A DNA stretch of 64,000 nt from SG8-39 sp041558415 (GTDB taxonomy: Bacteria; Pseudomonadota; Gammaproteobacteria; Burkholderiales; SG8-39), in assembly GCA_041558415.1 (NCBI GenBank), contig JBFFEY010000004.1, positions 1-64,000 of the forward strand, in the 5' to 3' direction. A model generated the notes under the pieces. That model ran no database searches. It was not told the DNA's origin and saw only the letters and a list, made by a program, of their open reading frames with translations. Shown here in pieces: positions 8,465 to 17,063 of this stretch; the first letter of the stretch is position 1, and every line of letters begins with the position of its first letter. The position numbers and the translations under genes were made by a program.

Positions 8465-9223
8465 GTGATCACCTACGAGTACCCTCTCAACGAGCGCATC
8501 CGGACGTTGTTGCGCCTGGAGGATCTGTTCGAACGCTCGCGCTATTTCATCGCGCGCGCGGGCGCACATGACCATCACATGGCGCTGATCACGCTGTTCG
8601 AGGTGCTCGAGGTCGCGAGCCGCGCCGATCTGAAGTCGGATCTGCTGCAGGAACTCGAACGCCAGAAGCAGGTGCTGCATGCGTTCCGCGACAACCCGGA
8701 AATCTCGGAAGAAGCACTCGACAGCGTGCTGCGTGACATCGAGCAGGCGTCCGGCGCCATCCTGTCGATGACCGGGAAGATCGGCCAGTACCTGCGCGAG
8801 AACGACTGGCTCATGTCGATCAAGCAGCGCACCGGCATTCCGGGCGGGGCCTGCGAGTTCGACCTGCCGTCGTTTCACTACTGGCTGCACCGACCGCCCG
8901 AGGCGCGCATGGAGCAGCTCGCCGCGTGGACCAGTCCGCTGCACCCGCTGCGCGACGGCGCGGCGATCATCCTGCGCATCCTGCGCGAGTCGGGCAAGCC
9001 GCAGACCGCGAGCGCCGCGCTCGGCACCTACCAGCAGATGCTGGGGGGAAAGTCCGCGCACATGATGCGCGTGCGGCTGGCGGAAGACGTGCCCTGCGTG
9101 CCGGAGATCAGCGCCAACAAGTACGTCCTGAACGTGCGTTTTCTGCTGCAAAGCGACGAGGATCCGCGGCCTCGAACGCCCGACTGGGACGTTGATTTCG
9201 AACTCACGTTCTGCACGCTATGA
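8465..9223 (+). CDS. zapD: cell division protein ZapD
   Basis: ZapD bundles FtsZ protofilaments at the division ring. The 252-residue product starts at GTG, preceded by GGAAGG. It has the family pattern YEYPLNERIRTLLRLEDLF, the helical region around EEALDSVLRDIEQASGAI, and the C-terminal beta domain with GACEFDLPSFHYWL and RVRLAEDVPCVPEISANKY. It overlaps yacG by 4 bases (ATGA), as is common in this block. Confidence 0.95.
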   Translation: MITYEYPLNERIRTLLRLEDLFERSRYFIARAGAHDHHMALITLFEVLEVASRADLKSDLLQELERQKQVLHAFRDNPEISEEALDSVLRDIEQASGAILSMTGKIGQYLRENDWLMSIKQRTGIPGGACEFDLPSFHYWLHRPPEARMEQLAAWTSPLHPLRDGAAIILRILRESGKPQTASAALGTYQQMLGGKSAHMMRVRLAEDVPCVPEISANKYVLNVRFLLQSDEDPRPRTPDWDVDFELTFCTL

Positions 9224-9423
9224 GCGAGGACACCGTCGTGCCGTGCCCGCGCTGCGGCAGCGCCACGACGTTCTCAGCCGCCAACCGCTGGCGGCCGTTC
9301 TGCAGCGAGCGCTGCAAGATCGTCGATCTGGGCAACTGGGCGAGCGAGCGTTACCGGGTGCCTGATCCCACGCCGCCTGATCTCGACGGCGCGCCGGCCC
9401 CCGACGCGCCACCCGGCGGCTAG
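9220..9423 (+). CDS. yacG: DNA gyrase inhibitor / zinc protein YacG
   Basis: YacG is a small zinc-finger protein that binds GyrB and inhibits gyrase. The 67-residue sequence has the four zinc ligands C9, C12, C28 and C32 (CPRCGS, FCSERCK) followed by VDLGNWASERYRVP. It is translationally coupled to zapD. Its TAG stop lies in a CTAG that also forms the stop codon of the convergent Nudix-ThiE gene. Confidence 0.95.
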   Translation: MSEDTVVPCPRCGSATTFSAANRWRPFCSERCKIVDLGNWASERYRVPDPTPPDLDGAPAPDAPPGG

Positions 9424-10355
9424 CCCCAGGCGCCGCTGATCATGGCGAGGCCGTGCGCGCCGTGGCGCCGGGCCGCGTCCAGATCGTGCGGTCGCATCCC
9501 GCCGATGGCGAACACCGGCAGGCTCGCGCCGCGCGCGAGCGCGGCGAAGCCCGGCCAGCCGAGCGTCTTGGCGCCGGAATGCGAGGGCGTCGGTGCGACG
9601 GGCCCGAGCACGACGAAGTCGAGCTCGAGCTGCATTGCCCGCGCGAGCTCGTCTGCGGTGTGGCAGGAAGCCGCCACCAGGGCGTGCGCCGGCCGCGCGT
9701 CGAGAGCCATCAGGCTGCGCGCGCGAAAGTGCACGCCGTCGGCGCCGACCGCATCGGCGAGCGCGCGATCGTCGTTGACCAGGACGCGGGCACCGGCGCG
9801 CCGGGCGTGTGCCACGACCGCGCGGGCGAACGCCGCGCGCTGCGGCGCCGGCAGCGCCGGTTCGCGCACCTGCAGCAGCCGCAGGCCGGCCGCAAGCCGC
9901 GCGTCGATGCGCGCGAGCTGCGCCTCGACGCCGCGCGCGGCCGCGTCGGTGATCGCATACTCCTGCGGCAGCGCGAGCGAGGCGAGTACCGGCGCATTAG
10001 CCGGCAGCATCGGCGCGGCGAGCGGCTCGCCGATGCGCTGCCAGACAATGGCCTGCGCTTCCCTCGGATGCGGCACGCCGCGCCAGTCGAACACGCGGTA
10101 GAAATGCAGCCGCACGGTAGCGTGCGGGTACGTGAACACGCGCGTGATCCACGGCGCGGCGGCAGCGACGTCGATGCCGAGCTCCTCGTGCAGCTCGCGC
10201 GCGAGCGCGTCTTCGAGCGGCTCATCAGGCTCGACCTTCCCGCCCGGGAACTCCCAGTAGCCGGCGTAAACCTTTCCCGCCGGCCGACGCGCCAGCAAAA
10301 ACGCGCCGTCGGGGCGCAGGATGACGGCCGCGGCGACGTCGACGATCGCGCTCAC
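9420..10355 (-). CDS. Nudix hydrolase fused to a thiamine-phosphate-synthase-like domain
   Basis: A 311-residue two-domain protein. Residues 1-130 are a MutT-type Nudix hydrolase; the full box is at 39-61 (GGKVEPDEPLEDALARELHE and on), with VYAGYWEFPGGK before it. This domain probably cleans 8-oxo-dGTP or another nucleotide. Residues about 140-311 are ThiE-like (RLLQVREPAL, VLVNDDRALADAVGADGVHF, FVVLGPVAPTPSHSGAKTLGW, FAIGGM), but the usual GQ motif after VHF is replaced. Such fusions are known in proteobacteria; thiamine synthesis by this domain is unproven. It may be co-transcribed with the genes upstream at 10362-12505. Confidence 0.88.
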   Translation of the reverse strand: MSAIVDVAAAVILRPDGAFLLARRPAGKVYAGYWEFPGGKVEPDEPLEDALARELHEELGIDVAAAAPWITRVFTYPHATVRLHFYRVFDWRGVPHPREAQAIVWQRIGEPLAAPMLPANAPVLASLALPQEYAITDAAARGVEAQLARIDARLAAGLRLLQVREPALPAPQRAAFARAVVAHARRAGARVLVNDDRALADAVGADGVHFRARSLMALDARPAHALVAASCHTADELARAMQLELDFVVLGPVAPTPSHSGAKTLGWPGFAALARGASLPVFAIGGMRPHDLDAARRHGAHGLAMISGAWG

Positions 10356-10361
10356 CGCCCC

Positions 10362-11285
10362 CTAGCGCGAACGGCGCTTCGCCGGCCGCGCGCGCCCCGT
10401 CGCACCGGTCAGGCGGCGTCCAGCCCAGTCACGCGCAAAGTGATAGGCGACGCGGCCGCTGCGCGAGCCGCGCTGCAACGCCCATTGCAGCGCCTCCTCG
10501 CGCGCCGCGGCCACGTCTGCCGTGCCACAGCCAAAGCTCTTCAGCCAGTGGGCGACGATCACCAGGTACTCGTCCTGGTCGAAGGGATAGAAGGTCACCC
10601 ACAGCCCGAAGCGCTCGGAGAGCGAAATCTTTTCCTCGACCGTTTCGCCGGGATGAATTTCCTCGCCCACGTACTTCGTCGCCAGATTTTCCTCCATGTA
10701 CTCCGGAACCAGGTGGCGGCGGTTGGAGGTCGCGTAGATCAACAGATTCTCGGAGGTGGTCGAAATCGAGCCATCGAGCGCCACCTTGAGCGCGATGTAA
10801 CCGGCATCGCCCGCCTCGAAGCTGAGGTCGTCGCAGAACAGGATGAAGCGCTCCGGCCGAGTGGCCACCACGTCGGTCACCTGCGGCAGATCCATCAGGT
10901 CGTTCTTCTCGATCTCGATCAGGCGCAGGCCCTCGCGCGCGTACTTGTTGAGCAGCCCCTTCACGATCGAGGACTTACCGGTGCCGCGTGCACCGGTGAG
11001 CAGCACGTTGTTCGCCGGGCGGCCGGCCAGGAACTGGCGCGTGTTCTGATCGATTTTCTCGATCTGCGCGCCGATTCCCTGCAGGTCTGCGAGGCGCATG
11101 CGGTGCACATGGCGTACCGGCTCGAGCCGTCCGGCACCGTCCAGTCCGCCGCGCCGGCGCCAACGAAAGGCGATGCTCGCGTTCCAGTCGACAGCCGGCG
11201 GTGCCGGCGGCAGCAGCGCCGCCAGGCGCTCGAGAACGAGGTCGGCCTTCTGCACGGTGGCCGCGAAATCTTGCTTGCGCTTCAT
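10362..11285 (-). CDS. DUF815-type AAA+ ATPase
   Basis: A 307-residue P-loop ATPase of the DUF815 family, function unknown. It has Walker A GARGTGKSS (98-106), a Walker B-like ILFCDDLSFE near 146-155, and the family features IYATSNRRHLVPEYMEEN, EKISLSERFGLWVTFYPF and HFARDWAGRRL. The C-terminus is basic (KRRSR). The ATG (MKRKQDFAATV) overlaps the argJ stop by one base. An unrelated-looking longer upstream frame runs through argJ and was discarded. The constant neighbourhood with argJ and the Nudix gene looks positional rather than functional. Confidence 0.85.
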   Translation of the reverse strand: MKRKQDFAATVQKADLVLERLAALLPPAPPAVDWNASIAFRWRRRGGLDGAGRLEPVRHVHRMRLADLQGIGAQIEKIDQNTRQFLAGRPANNVLLTGARGTGKSSIVKGLLNKYAREGLRLIEIEKNDLMDLPQVTDVVATRPERFILFCDDLSFEAGDAGYIALKVALDGSISTTSENLLIYATSNRRHLVPEYMEENLATKYVGEEIHPGETVEEKISLSERFGLWVTFYPFDQDEYLVIVAHWLKSFGCGTADVAAAREEALQWALQRGSRSGRVAYHFARDWAGRRLTGATGRARPAKRRSR

Positions 11286-12505
11286 CAGGTTCGGTATTCC
11301 GCGTTGATTTTGACGTAGTCGAAGGAGAGGTCGCAGGTCCATACGCGCGCCGAGGCCGAACCCCGACGCAGCGCCACCCGCAGCTGGAACTCGGCCTTGC
11401 GCATCGCCGTGACACCCTGCGCTTCGCCGTATTCCGGATCGCGCGCGCCGCCCCTCGCCACCCGGATGTCGTCCAGGTACAGATCGATGTCGCCGGGATC
11501 GAGGTCGGCAACGCCGGCGTAGCCGATGGCGGCGAGGATCCGCCCGAGGTTCGGGTCGGACGCGAAGAAGGCCGTCTTGACGAGCGGCGAGTGCGCGATG
11601 GCATAGGCAATGCGGCGACACTCCGCCTCGTCACGGCCCTGCTCGACGCTGACAGTGACGAACTTCGTCGCGCCCTCCGCATCGCGCACGATGGCCTGCG
11701 CGAGCTGCATCGCGACCGCGTCGATCGCTTCGCCGAGCCGCGCCAGGTCCGCCTCGCCGCGCGCCGCCACGCCGGCCGCACCGCTGGCGACAAGCATGAA
11801 CGCGTCGTTGGTCGACGTGTCACCGTCGACCGTGATGCAGTTGAATGAGCGCGCCGCCGCCGCGTGCACCAGACGCTCCAGATCGGCGCGCGCGACGACC
11901 GCGTCGGTGGCGATGAAGGCGAGCATGGTTGCCATATCGGGCCGGATCATGCCCGCACCCTTGGCGATCCCGCTGATGCATACCTCGCCGCCGGCGAGCG
12001 TTGCGCGCCGCGAGGCGGCCTTGGGGACCGTATCGGTGGTCATGATCGCCTCGGCCGCCTGCGCCCAGTTGTCCGGCGCCAGATCGGCGACCGCCGCCGG
12101 CAGTCCGGCAAGGATGCGCTCGGCCGGCAGCGGCTCCATGATCACTCCGGTGGAGAACGGCAAGATCTGCTCCACGGCGCAACCGAGCGCGCGCGCCAGG
12201 CCTTCGCAGACCATCCGCGCGCGCGTCACGCCGTCCTCGCCGGTGCCTGCGTTCGCATTGCCGGTGTTCACCACCAGGCCGCGCGGCTCCCAGCCCGCCG
12301 CGAGGTGGCGCTTCGCCAGCATGACCGGTGCGGCACAGAAGCGGTTCTGCGTGAAGACGCCGGCGATCGTGCTGCCCGCTGCGAGACGCATCACGAGCAG
12401 GTCGCGCCGCCCCGGCTGGCGGATGCCGGCGCGCGCCACACCCAGGTCGACGCCGGCAACCGGCTCCAGCCTGGTCGGATCGGGTGGCGCGAGATTGACG
12501 GCCAT
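11285..12505 (-). CDS. argJ: bifunctional ornithine acetyltransferase / N-acetylglutamate synthase
   Basis: ArgJ recycles the acetyl group from N-acetylornithine to glutamate in arginine synthesis. The 406-residue proenzyme carries the autocleavage motif MATML with Thr193 as the expected new N-terminal nucleophile, within KGAGMIRPDMATMLAFIATDA's first half. Other motifs are VVNTGNANAGTG, FSTGVIMEPLP and ITVDGDTSTND. It cannot be decided from sequence alone whether it is bifunctional or ornithine-only. It overlaps the DUF815 gene by one base. Confidence 0.96.
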   Translation of the reverse strand: MAVNLAPPDPTRLEPVAGVDLGVARAGIRQPGRRDLLVMRLAAGSTIAGVFTQNRFCAAPVMLAKRHLAAGWEPRGLVVNTGNANAGTGEDGVTRARMVCEGLARALGCAVEQILPFSTGVIMEPLPAERILAGLPAAVADLAPDNWAQAAEAIMTTDTVPKAASRRATLAGGEVCISGIAKGAGMIRPDMATMLAFIATDAVVARADLERLVHAAAARSFNCITVDGDTSTNDAFMLVASGAAGVAARGEADLARLGEAIDAVAMQLAQAIVRDAEGATKFVTVSVEQGRDEAECRRIAYAIAHSPLVKTAFFASDPNLGRILAAIGYAGVADLDPGDIDLYLDDIRVARGGARDPEYGEAQGVTAMRKAEFQLRVALRRGSASARVWTCDLSFDYVKINAEYRT

Positions 12506-12555
12506 GAACGGAGCGGGTGCGGAGTCGCGGTCGCCTGCGATGGAGCGCGCCCGGC

Positions 12556-15306
12556 TCAGGTCAGCCGGCCGTGGCAGTGCTTGTACTTCTTGCCCGAACC
12601 GCAGGGACAGGGTTCGTTGCGGCCGACCTTCTGCTTGGCGCGCGCCGGGGGGTGCGGCTTCGACGCCTCATCGGCCGCCTGCAAAGCATCGGCGTAGTCG
12701 GCGTGTTGCATCCGCACGTTCTCGACGTGCTGCGCGTCGTCCACCGGCGGCAGCTCGGTCGAAGGCCGAATCTCCAGATTCATCAGCGTGCGCGTGACTT
12801 CGAGCTTGACCGCCTCGAGCAGCGCCCCGAAAAGCTCGAACGCCTCGCGCTTGTACTCCTGCTTCGGGTTTTTCTGCGCGTAGCCGCGCAGATGGATGCC
12901 CTGGCGCAGGTGATCCAGCGCCGCGAGGTGCTCGCGCCAGTGCGTGTCGAGAATCTGCAGCGTGATATAGCGCTCGTACTGCCGGAACGCCGTAATCGCC
13001 TCGGCCGGGACCTTCGTGCCGTAGGCCGCATGCACTTTTTCGATCACGCGCTCGCGCAAGGGTTCGTCGTGCAGATCCGGCTCCGCCTCGAGCCAGCTGC
13101 GCACCGGCAGATCGACCTTCAGCTCGGCCTTGAGCGCGGCCTCGAGGCCCGCGGTGTCCCACTCCTCCTCCACGCTCTCCACCGGAACGAACTGGTGAAA
13201 CAGGTCGGTCACGACCCCGGCGCGCAGGTCGGCAATGCGCTCGGAGACGTCTTCGGACTCGAGCAGTTCGTTGCGCAACGCGTAGATCGTCTTGCGCTGG
13301 TCGTTCGCGACATCGTCGTATTCGAGCAACTGCTTGCGGATGTCGAAGTTGCGCGCCTCCACCTTGCGCTGCGCGCTCTCGATCGAGCGCGTCACCATGC
13401 CGTGCTCGATCGGTTCGCCTTCGGGCATCTTCAGCATCACCATGATGCGGTTGATGCGCTCGCCCGCGAAGATGCGCAGCAGGTCGTCCTCGAGCGAGAG
13501 GTAGAAGCGGGACGAGCCGGGGTCGCCTTGCCGCCCCGCACGGCCGCGCAGCTGGTTGTCGACGCGCCGCGACTCGTGGCGCTCGGTGCCGATGATGTGC
13601 AGGCCACCCTCCCGAATCACCAGGTCGTGCAGCGCCTGCCACTCGAAGCGCAGCTGATTGATGCGCGCATCCTTTTCCGCCGGCGCCAGGTTTTCGGTGG
13701 CCTCGATGAGGTCGCACTGCCTCTCGACGTTGCCGCCCAGCACGATGTCCGTGCCGCGGCCCGCCATGTTGGTCGCAATGGTGACCATTTTCGGACGGCC
13801 GGCCTGCGCCACGATCTCGGCTTCGCGCGCGTGCTGCTTCGCGTTCAGCACCTGGTGCGGCAGAGACTCTTTCTGCAGCAGTTCGGAGAGCAGCTCGGAC
13901 TTCTCGATCGAGGTGGTGCCGACCAGCACCGGCTGGCCCCGTTGATAGCAGTCGCGAATGTCGTCGACGATCGCCTTGTATTTTTCCTTTGCCGTGCGAT
14001 AGACCTGATCGAGCCGGTCGTCGCGGATCATCTTCTTGTGCGTCGGCACCACCACGGTTTCCAGGCCGTAGATCTCCTGGAATTCGTAGGCCTCGGTGTC
14101 CGCGGTGCCCGTCATGCCCCCGAGCTTGGCGTACTGGCGAAAGTAGTTCTGGAACGTGATCGCGGCGAGCGTCTGGTTTTCGTTCTGTACCGTGACGTTC
14201 TCCTTCGCCTCGACCGCCTGGTGCAGGCCGTCCGACCAGCGCCGCCCCTGCATCAGGCGCCCGGTGAACTCGTCAACGATGACGACCTCGCCGTTCTGCA
14301 CGACGTATTGCTGGTCGCGCTGGAAAAGGTGGTGCGCGCGCAGCGCGGCATACAGCTGGTGCACGAGATTGATGTAGGCCGGCTCGTACAGGCTCGCGCC
14401 GGCCGGCAGCAGGCCCACGCGGCCGAGGATCTCCTCGGCCTTCTGGTGACCCGATTCGGAGAGCACGATCTGGTGGTTCTTCTCGTCGACCCAGAAGTGG
14501 CCCGTGCCCTTTTCCTCCTGCTGACGCGTCAGCAGCGGCGCCACTTCGTTCATGCGCAGGTAGAGGTCGGTACGGTCTTCGGCCTGCCCCGAGATGATGA
14601 GGGGCGTCCTGGCCTCGTCGATCAGGATCGAGTCCACCTCGTCGACGATGGCGAAGTGCAGCCCGCGCTGGAAGCGCTCGTCGACGTGCATCGCCATGTT
14701 GTCGCGCAGATAGTCAAAGCCGAATTCGTTGTTCGTGCCGTAGGTGATGTCGGCGGCGTAGGCGGCACGCTTCTCGTCGGGCTCCATGCCGGGCACGTTC
14801 ACGCCCACGCGCAATCCGACGAAGTTGTAGATCTTGCCCATCCACTCCGCGTCGCGCCGCGCGAGATAGTCGTTCACCGTGACGATGTGCACGCCCTTGC
14901 CGCTGAGTGCGTTTAGGTAGGCGGGCAGCGTGGCGACCAGCGTCTTGCCCTCGCCGGTACGCATTTCGGAGATCTTGCCGTCGTGCAGCACCATGCCACC
15001 GACCAGCTGCATGTCGAAATGCCGCATGCGCAGCGCGCGCTTGCCGGCCTCGCGCACCACGGCGAACGCCTCCGGCAGCAGTGCCTCGAGTGCCTCCGCC
15101 TCGACCTGTGCGCCCCGCTCCGACGGCGCGTCGGCGGTCTGCTCGGCGAAACGCTTGCGGAATTCGCTCGTCTTGCCGGCGAGCGCGGCATCCGACAGCG
15201 CCGCAATGTCCGATTCGAGCGCGTTGATGCGCGCAACGACGCGCGAGTACTGTTTGAGCAACCGGTCGTTCCGGCTGCCGAAGATCTTCGTGAGGACGTT
15301 TGCCAT
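12556..15306 (-). CDS. secA: preprotein translocase ATPase SecA
   Basis: SecA drives protein export through SecYEG. The 916-residue protein has Walker A EMRTGEGKTLVA (118-122 core), the DEAD-type VDEVDSILIDEARTPL near 215, GTDIVLGGN, and the preprotein cross-linking and helical domains. At the end it has the SecB-binding zinc motif CPCGSGKKYKHC followed by HGRLT. Length is standard. About 115 bases separate it from the M23 peptidase gene downstream. Confidence 0.98.
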   Translation of the reverse strand: MANVLTKIFGSRNDRLLKQYSRVVARINALESDIAALSDAALAGKTSEFRKRFAEQTADAPSERGAQVEAEALEALLPEAFAVVREAGKRALRMRHFDMQLVGGMVLHDGKISEMRTGEGKTLVATLPAYLNALSGKGVHIVTVNDYLARRDAEWMGKIYNFVGLRVGVNVPGMEPDEKRAAYAADITYGTNNEFGFDYLRDNMAMHVDERFQRGLHFAIVDEVDSILIDEARTPLIISGQAEDRTDLYLRMNEVAPLLTRQQEEKGTGHFWVDEKNHQIVLSESGHQKAEEILGRVGLLPAGASLYEPAYINLVHQLYAALRAHHLFQRDQQYVVQNGEVVIVDEFTGRLMQGRRWSDGLHQAVEAKENVTVQNENQTLAAITFQNYFRQYAKLGGMTGTADTEAYEFQEIYGLETVVVPTHKKMIRDDRLDQVYRTAKEKYKAIVDDIRDCYQRGQPVLVGTTSIEKSELLSELLQKESLPHQVLNAKQHAREAEIVAQAGRPKMVTIATNMAGRGTDIVLGGNVERQCDLIEATENLAPAEKDARINQLRFEWQALHDLVIREGGLHIIGTERHESRRVDNQLRGRAGRQGDPGSSRFYLSLEDDLLRIFAGERINRIMVMLKMPEGEPIEHGMVTRSIESAQRKVEARNFDIRKQLLEYDDVANDQRKTIYALRNELLESEDVSERIADLRAGVVTDLFHQFVPVESVEEEWDTAGLEAALKAELKVDLPVRSWLEAEPDLHDEPLRERVIEKVHAAYGTKVPAEAITAFRQYERYITLQILDTHWREHLAALDHLRQGIHLRGYAQKNPKQEYKREAFELFGALLEAVKLEVTRTLMNLEIRPSTELPPVDDAQHVENVRMQHADYADALQAADEASKPHPPARAKQKVGRNEPCPCGSGKKYKHCHGRLT

Positions 15307-15423
15307 GCCGAAGCGTTCGTCACGCCCGCGGCGTGTGCACGAGCGCGTGCCGAATCTTTTGGATCCGGCGAAAAATCAAAATGTTAACACGCAACAGGGG
15401 CTGACTACGCCCGCGCGTTGCGA

Positions 15424-16392
15424 TCAGCGCCCTGCGCTGGCCTTGGCGCCGCGGCCGGCGACGGTCTGCTCGCTGCTCGCCCTGGCGAGAAAACGCATCG
15501 GATCCTGCGATACGCCCTTGAAGCGCACCTCGAAATGCAAGTGTGGGCCGGTCGACCGGCCGGTCGAGCCGACCACCCCCACTTTCATCCCGCGCTGCAC
15601 GATGTCGCCCACCTTCACGAACAGCTTCGCGCAGTGCGCGTAGCGGGTGACCAAGTCGTTGCCGTGATCGATGTCGACCATGTAGCCGTACTGGCGATGA
15701 TAGCCGGCAAAGCTGACCACGCCGTCTGCCGCCGCGAGAATCGGGGTACCGCGCTCGGCCAGGAAATCGATGCCTTCGTGCATCGCCCGCTGCCCAGTGA
15801 TCGGGTCGATGCGCATGCCGTAGCCGGAAGCGTTATAGCGGGCGCTGACCGGCATCAGCGTCGGCCGCAGCTTCTTGCGGATCGCCTCTTCGAACAGCCG
15901 CGCCTCGAGCACGCCCAGCATGTCGCCGCGCACCTCGACGTCGCGTGCCAGCCCCTGCAAGCGCTCATTCAGCTCGACCATGGTCAGGTTCTGCGGCGGC
16001 AGGAGCGTCGGCGCCGCTCCGCCCAGGCCGGGCCGCTCGGAGAAATTGAACTCCTGCGGCCGCAGTCCGGCGCGCGCCGAAAGCCGCTCACCGAGGGCAT
16101 CGAGCCGCGTGAGCTGCGCCTGCATCTCGCCGAGCTTCACCGCCATGGCATTCAGGTTCTGCTGAACGAAGGCGCGGGCGCGCTCCTCGTCCTTTTTCTG
16201 GATGGAAACGGAAAAGACGCTGGGGAACACCGATTCGAAGCGGGCAGCCTCGCGCAGCAGCAACCAGTACATGCTGGACGCCAGCGCGCTCGCCAGCGAC
16301 AAGCAAAGCAGCGCGATCAGCACCGATAGGCGCAGTGACAGGGTGACCGAGCGCGCCTTTGCCAGGCGGCTCGGGATCAAGATAATCTGCAC
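15424..16392 (-). CDS. M23 family peptidoglycan endopeptidase, membrane-anchored
   Basis: A 322-residue protein with a membrane anchor (about 18-45) and a coiled region (about 55-170). The LytM/M23 domain covers about 195-300, with zinc motif residues in GYGMRIDPITGQRAMHEGID, GNDLVTRYAHC and GPHLHFEVRFKG. These fit the M23 pattern HxxxD...HxH, so it should cut peptide cross-links. The start is GTG (VQIILIPSRLAKARSV), preceded by GGGAAGGG. It is divergent from the DUF721 gene with start codons about 10 bases apart, and lies between secA and lpxC as in many betaproteobacteria. Confidence 0.88.
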   Translation of the reverse strand: MQIILIPSRLAKARSVTLSLRLSVLIALLCLSLASALASSMYWLLLREAARFESVFPSVFSVSIQKKDEERARAFVQQNLNAMAVKLGEMQAQLTRLDALGERLSARAGLRPQEFNFSERPGLGGAAPTLLPPQNLTMVELNERLQGLARDVEVRGDMLGVLEARLFEEAIRKKLRPTLMPVSARYNASGYGMRIDPITGQRAMHEGIDFLAERGTPILAAADGVVSFAGYHRQYGYMVDIDHGNDLVTRYAHCAKLFVKVGDIVQRGMKVGVVGSTGRSTGPHLHFEVRFKGVSQDPMRFLARASSEQTVAGRGAKASAGR

Positions 16393-16402
16393 GTCCCTTC
16401 CC

Positions 16403-16927
16403 TTGCTGCGGCTTGCGTTGAACCCCCCCCGACTCGACCGCGTCCTCGTCCAGGACACCGCCCTCGGGCCCGTGGTCCAGAAAGCTCAGGACCTCGCCGC
16501 CCTGTCGAGGCACTGCTTCGCCGTTCTTCCGCCCCAGCTCGCCGCCCAAGTCCGCGGCCTCAATGTCCGCGATGGCAGGCTGACTATTCTCGCCGGCAAC
16601 GCCGCCGCCGCCGCCAAGCTGAGGCTGCACGCTGACGCCCTGCGTCGACAGGCCGCCAAAGTGCGCGACGAGGTTAATTCAGTTTCGGTGAGGGTGCAAC
16701 CGACGAAGTCACGCCAGAGGATTGATGCGCCGCACAAATCGGCCCGGCTGTCTCCCGCCGCAGTGGAGCGGCTGTCGGCTCTGCACGACCGGCTGGACGA
16801 GTCCGCCGCGAAGCAGGCACTCGCCGCCCTCCTCGCCCATCAGGGCGCACCGGTCACACCGAACCCAGCAGATGCTCGGCCAGCAGCAGCAGCAGAACGA
16901 CCCCGATCAAGACGGCGGCGACGCTGA
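16403..16927 (+). CDS. DUF721 protein (DciA-like fold family member)
   Basis: A product of about 174 residues whose middle resembles DUF721: VQKAQDLAALSRHCFAVLP, QVRGLNVRDGRLTILAGNA, AAAAKLRLHADALRRQ and SVSVRVQP. The family includes DciA, a loader of the replicative helicase, but this short betaproteobacterial type is uncharacterised. No ATG is available; TTG at 16403 or 16418 are the candidate starts, neither with a clear Shine-Dalgarno. The tail is low-complexity and arginine-rich. It overlaps the convergent 62-residue membrane gene by 74 bases. Confidence 0.7.
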   Translation: MLRLALNPPRLDRVLVQDTALGPVVQKAQDLAALSRHCFAVLPPQLAAQVRGLNVRDGRLTILAGNAAAAAKLRLHADALRRQAAKVRDEVNSVSVRVQPTKSRQRIDAPHKSARLSPAAVERLSALHDRLDESAAKQALAALLAHQGAPVTPNPADARPAAAAERPRSRRRRR

Positions 16928-17042
16928 AGGCACGCCAGGCGAAACGGCGAAAACGCGTCTGGCCGGTCAGTATGTAGAGAATCACGCTGACGCCGACCGC
17001 GAACGCGGCGGCGAGTGCGATGAAACGCAGGTAGAGCAACAC
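16854..17042 (-). CDS. small two-helix membrane protein beside lpxC
   Basis: A 62-residue protein with two hydrophobic segments, about 4-25 (LRFIALAAAFAVGVSVILYI) and 40-58 (FSVAAVLIGVVLLLLLAEHL), joined by a basic loop GQTRFRRFAWR. I do not recognise a named family. It follows lpxC by 21 bases on the same strand and may be the last gene of the division cluster. Reality is supported by the well-formed topology and operon position; the 3' overlap with DUF721 is unusual. Confidence 0.6.
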   Translation of the reverse strand: MLLYLRFIALAAAFAVGVSVILYILTGQTRFRRFAWRAFSVAAVLIGVVLLLLLAEHLLGSV

Positions 17043-17063
17043 GCCGCGGGCGCCCAGCCGCCC

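Noticed and set aside
9453..11318. A 621-codon plus-strand frame opposite the Nudix and DUF815 genes
   Set aside because: No domain is visible, and both opposite-strand genes are well supported by motifs.
12517..14916. A 799-codon plus-strand frame opposite secA
   Set aside because: It mirrors secA codon structure and has no recognisable domain. It is a GC-skew shadow.
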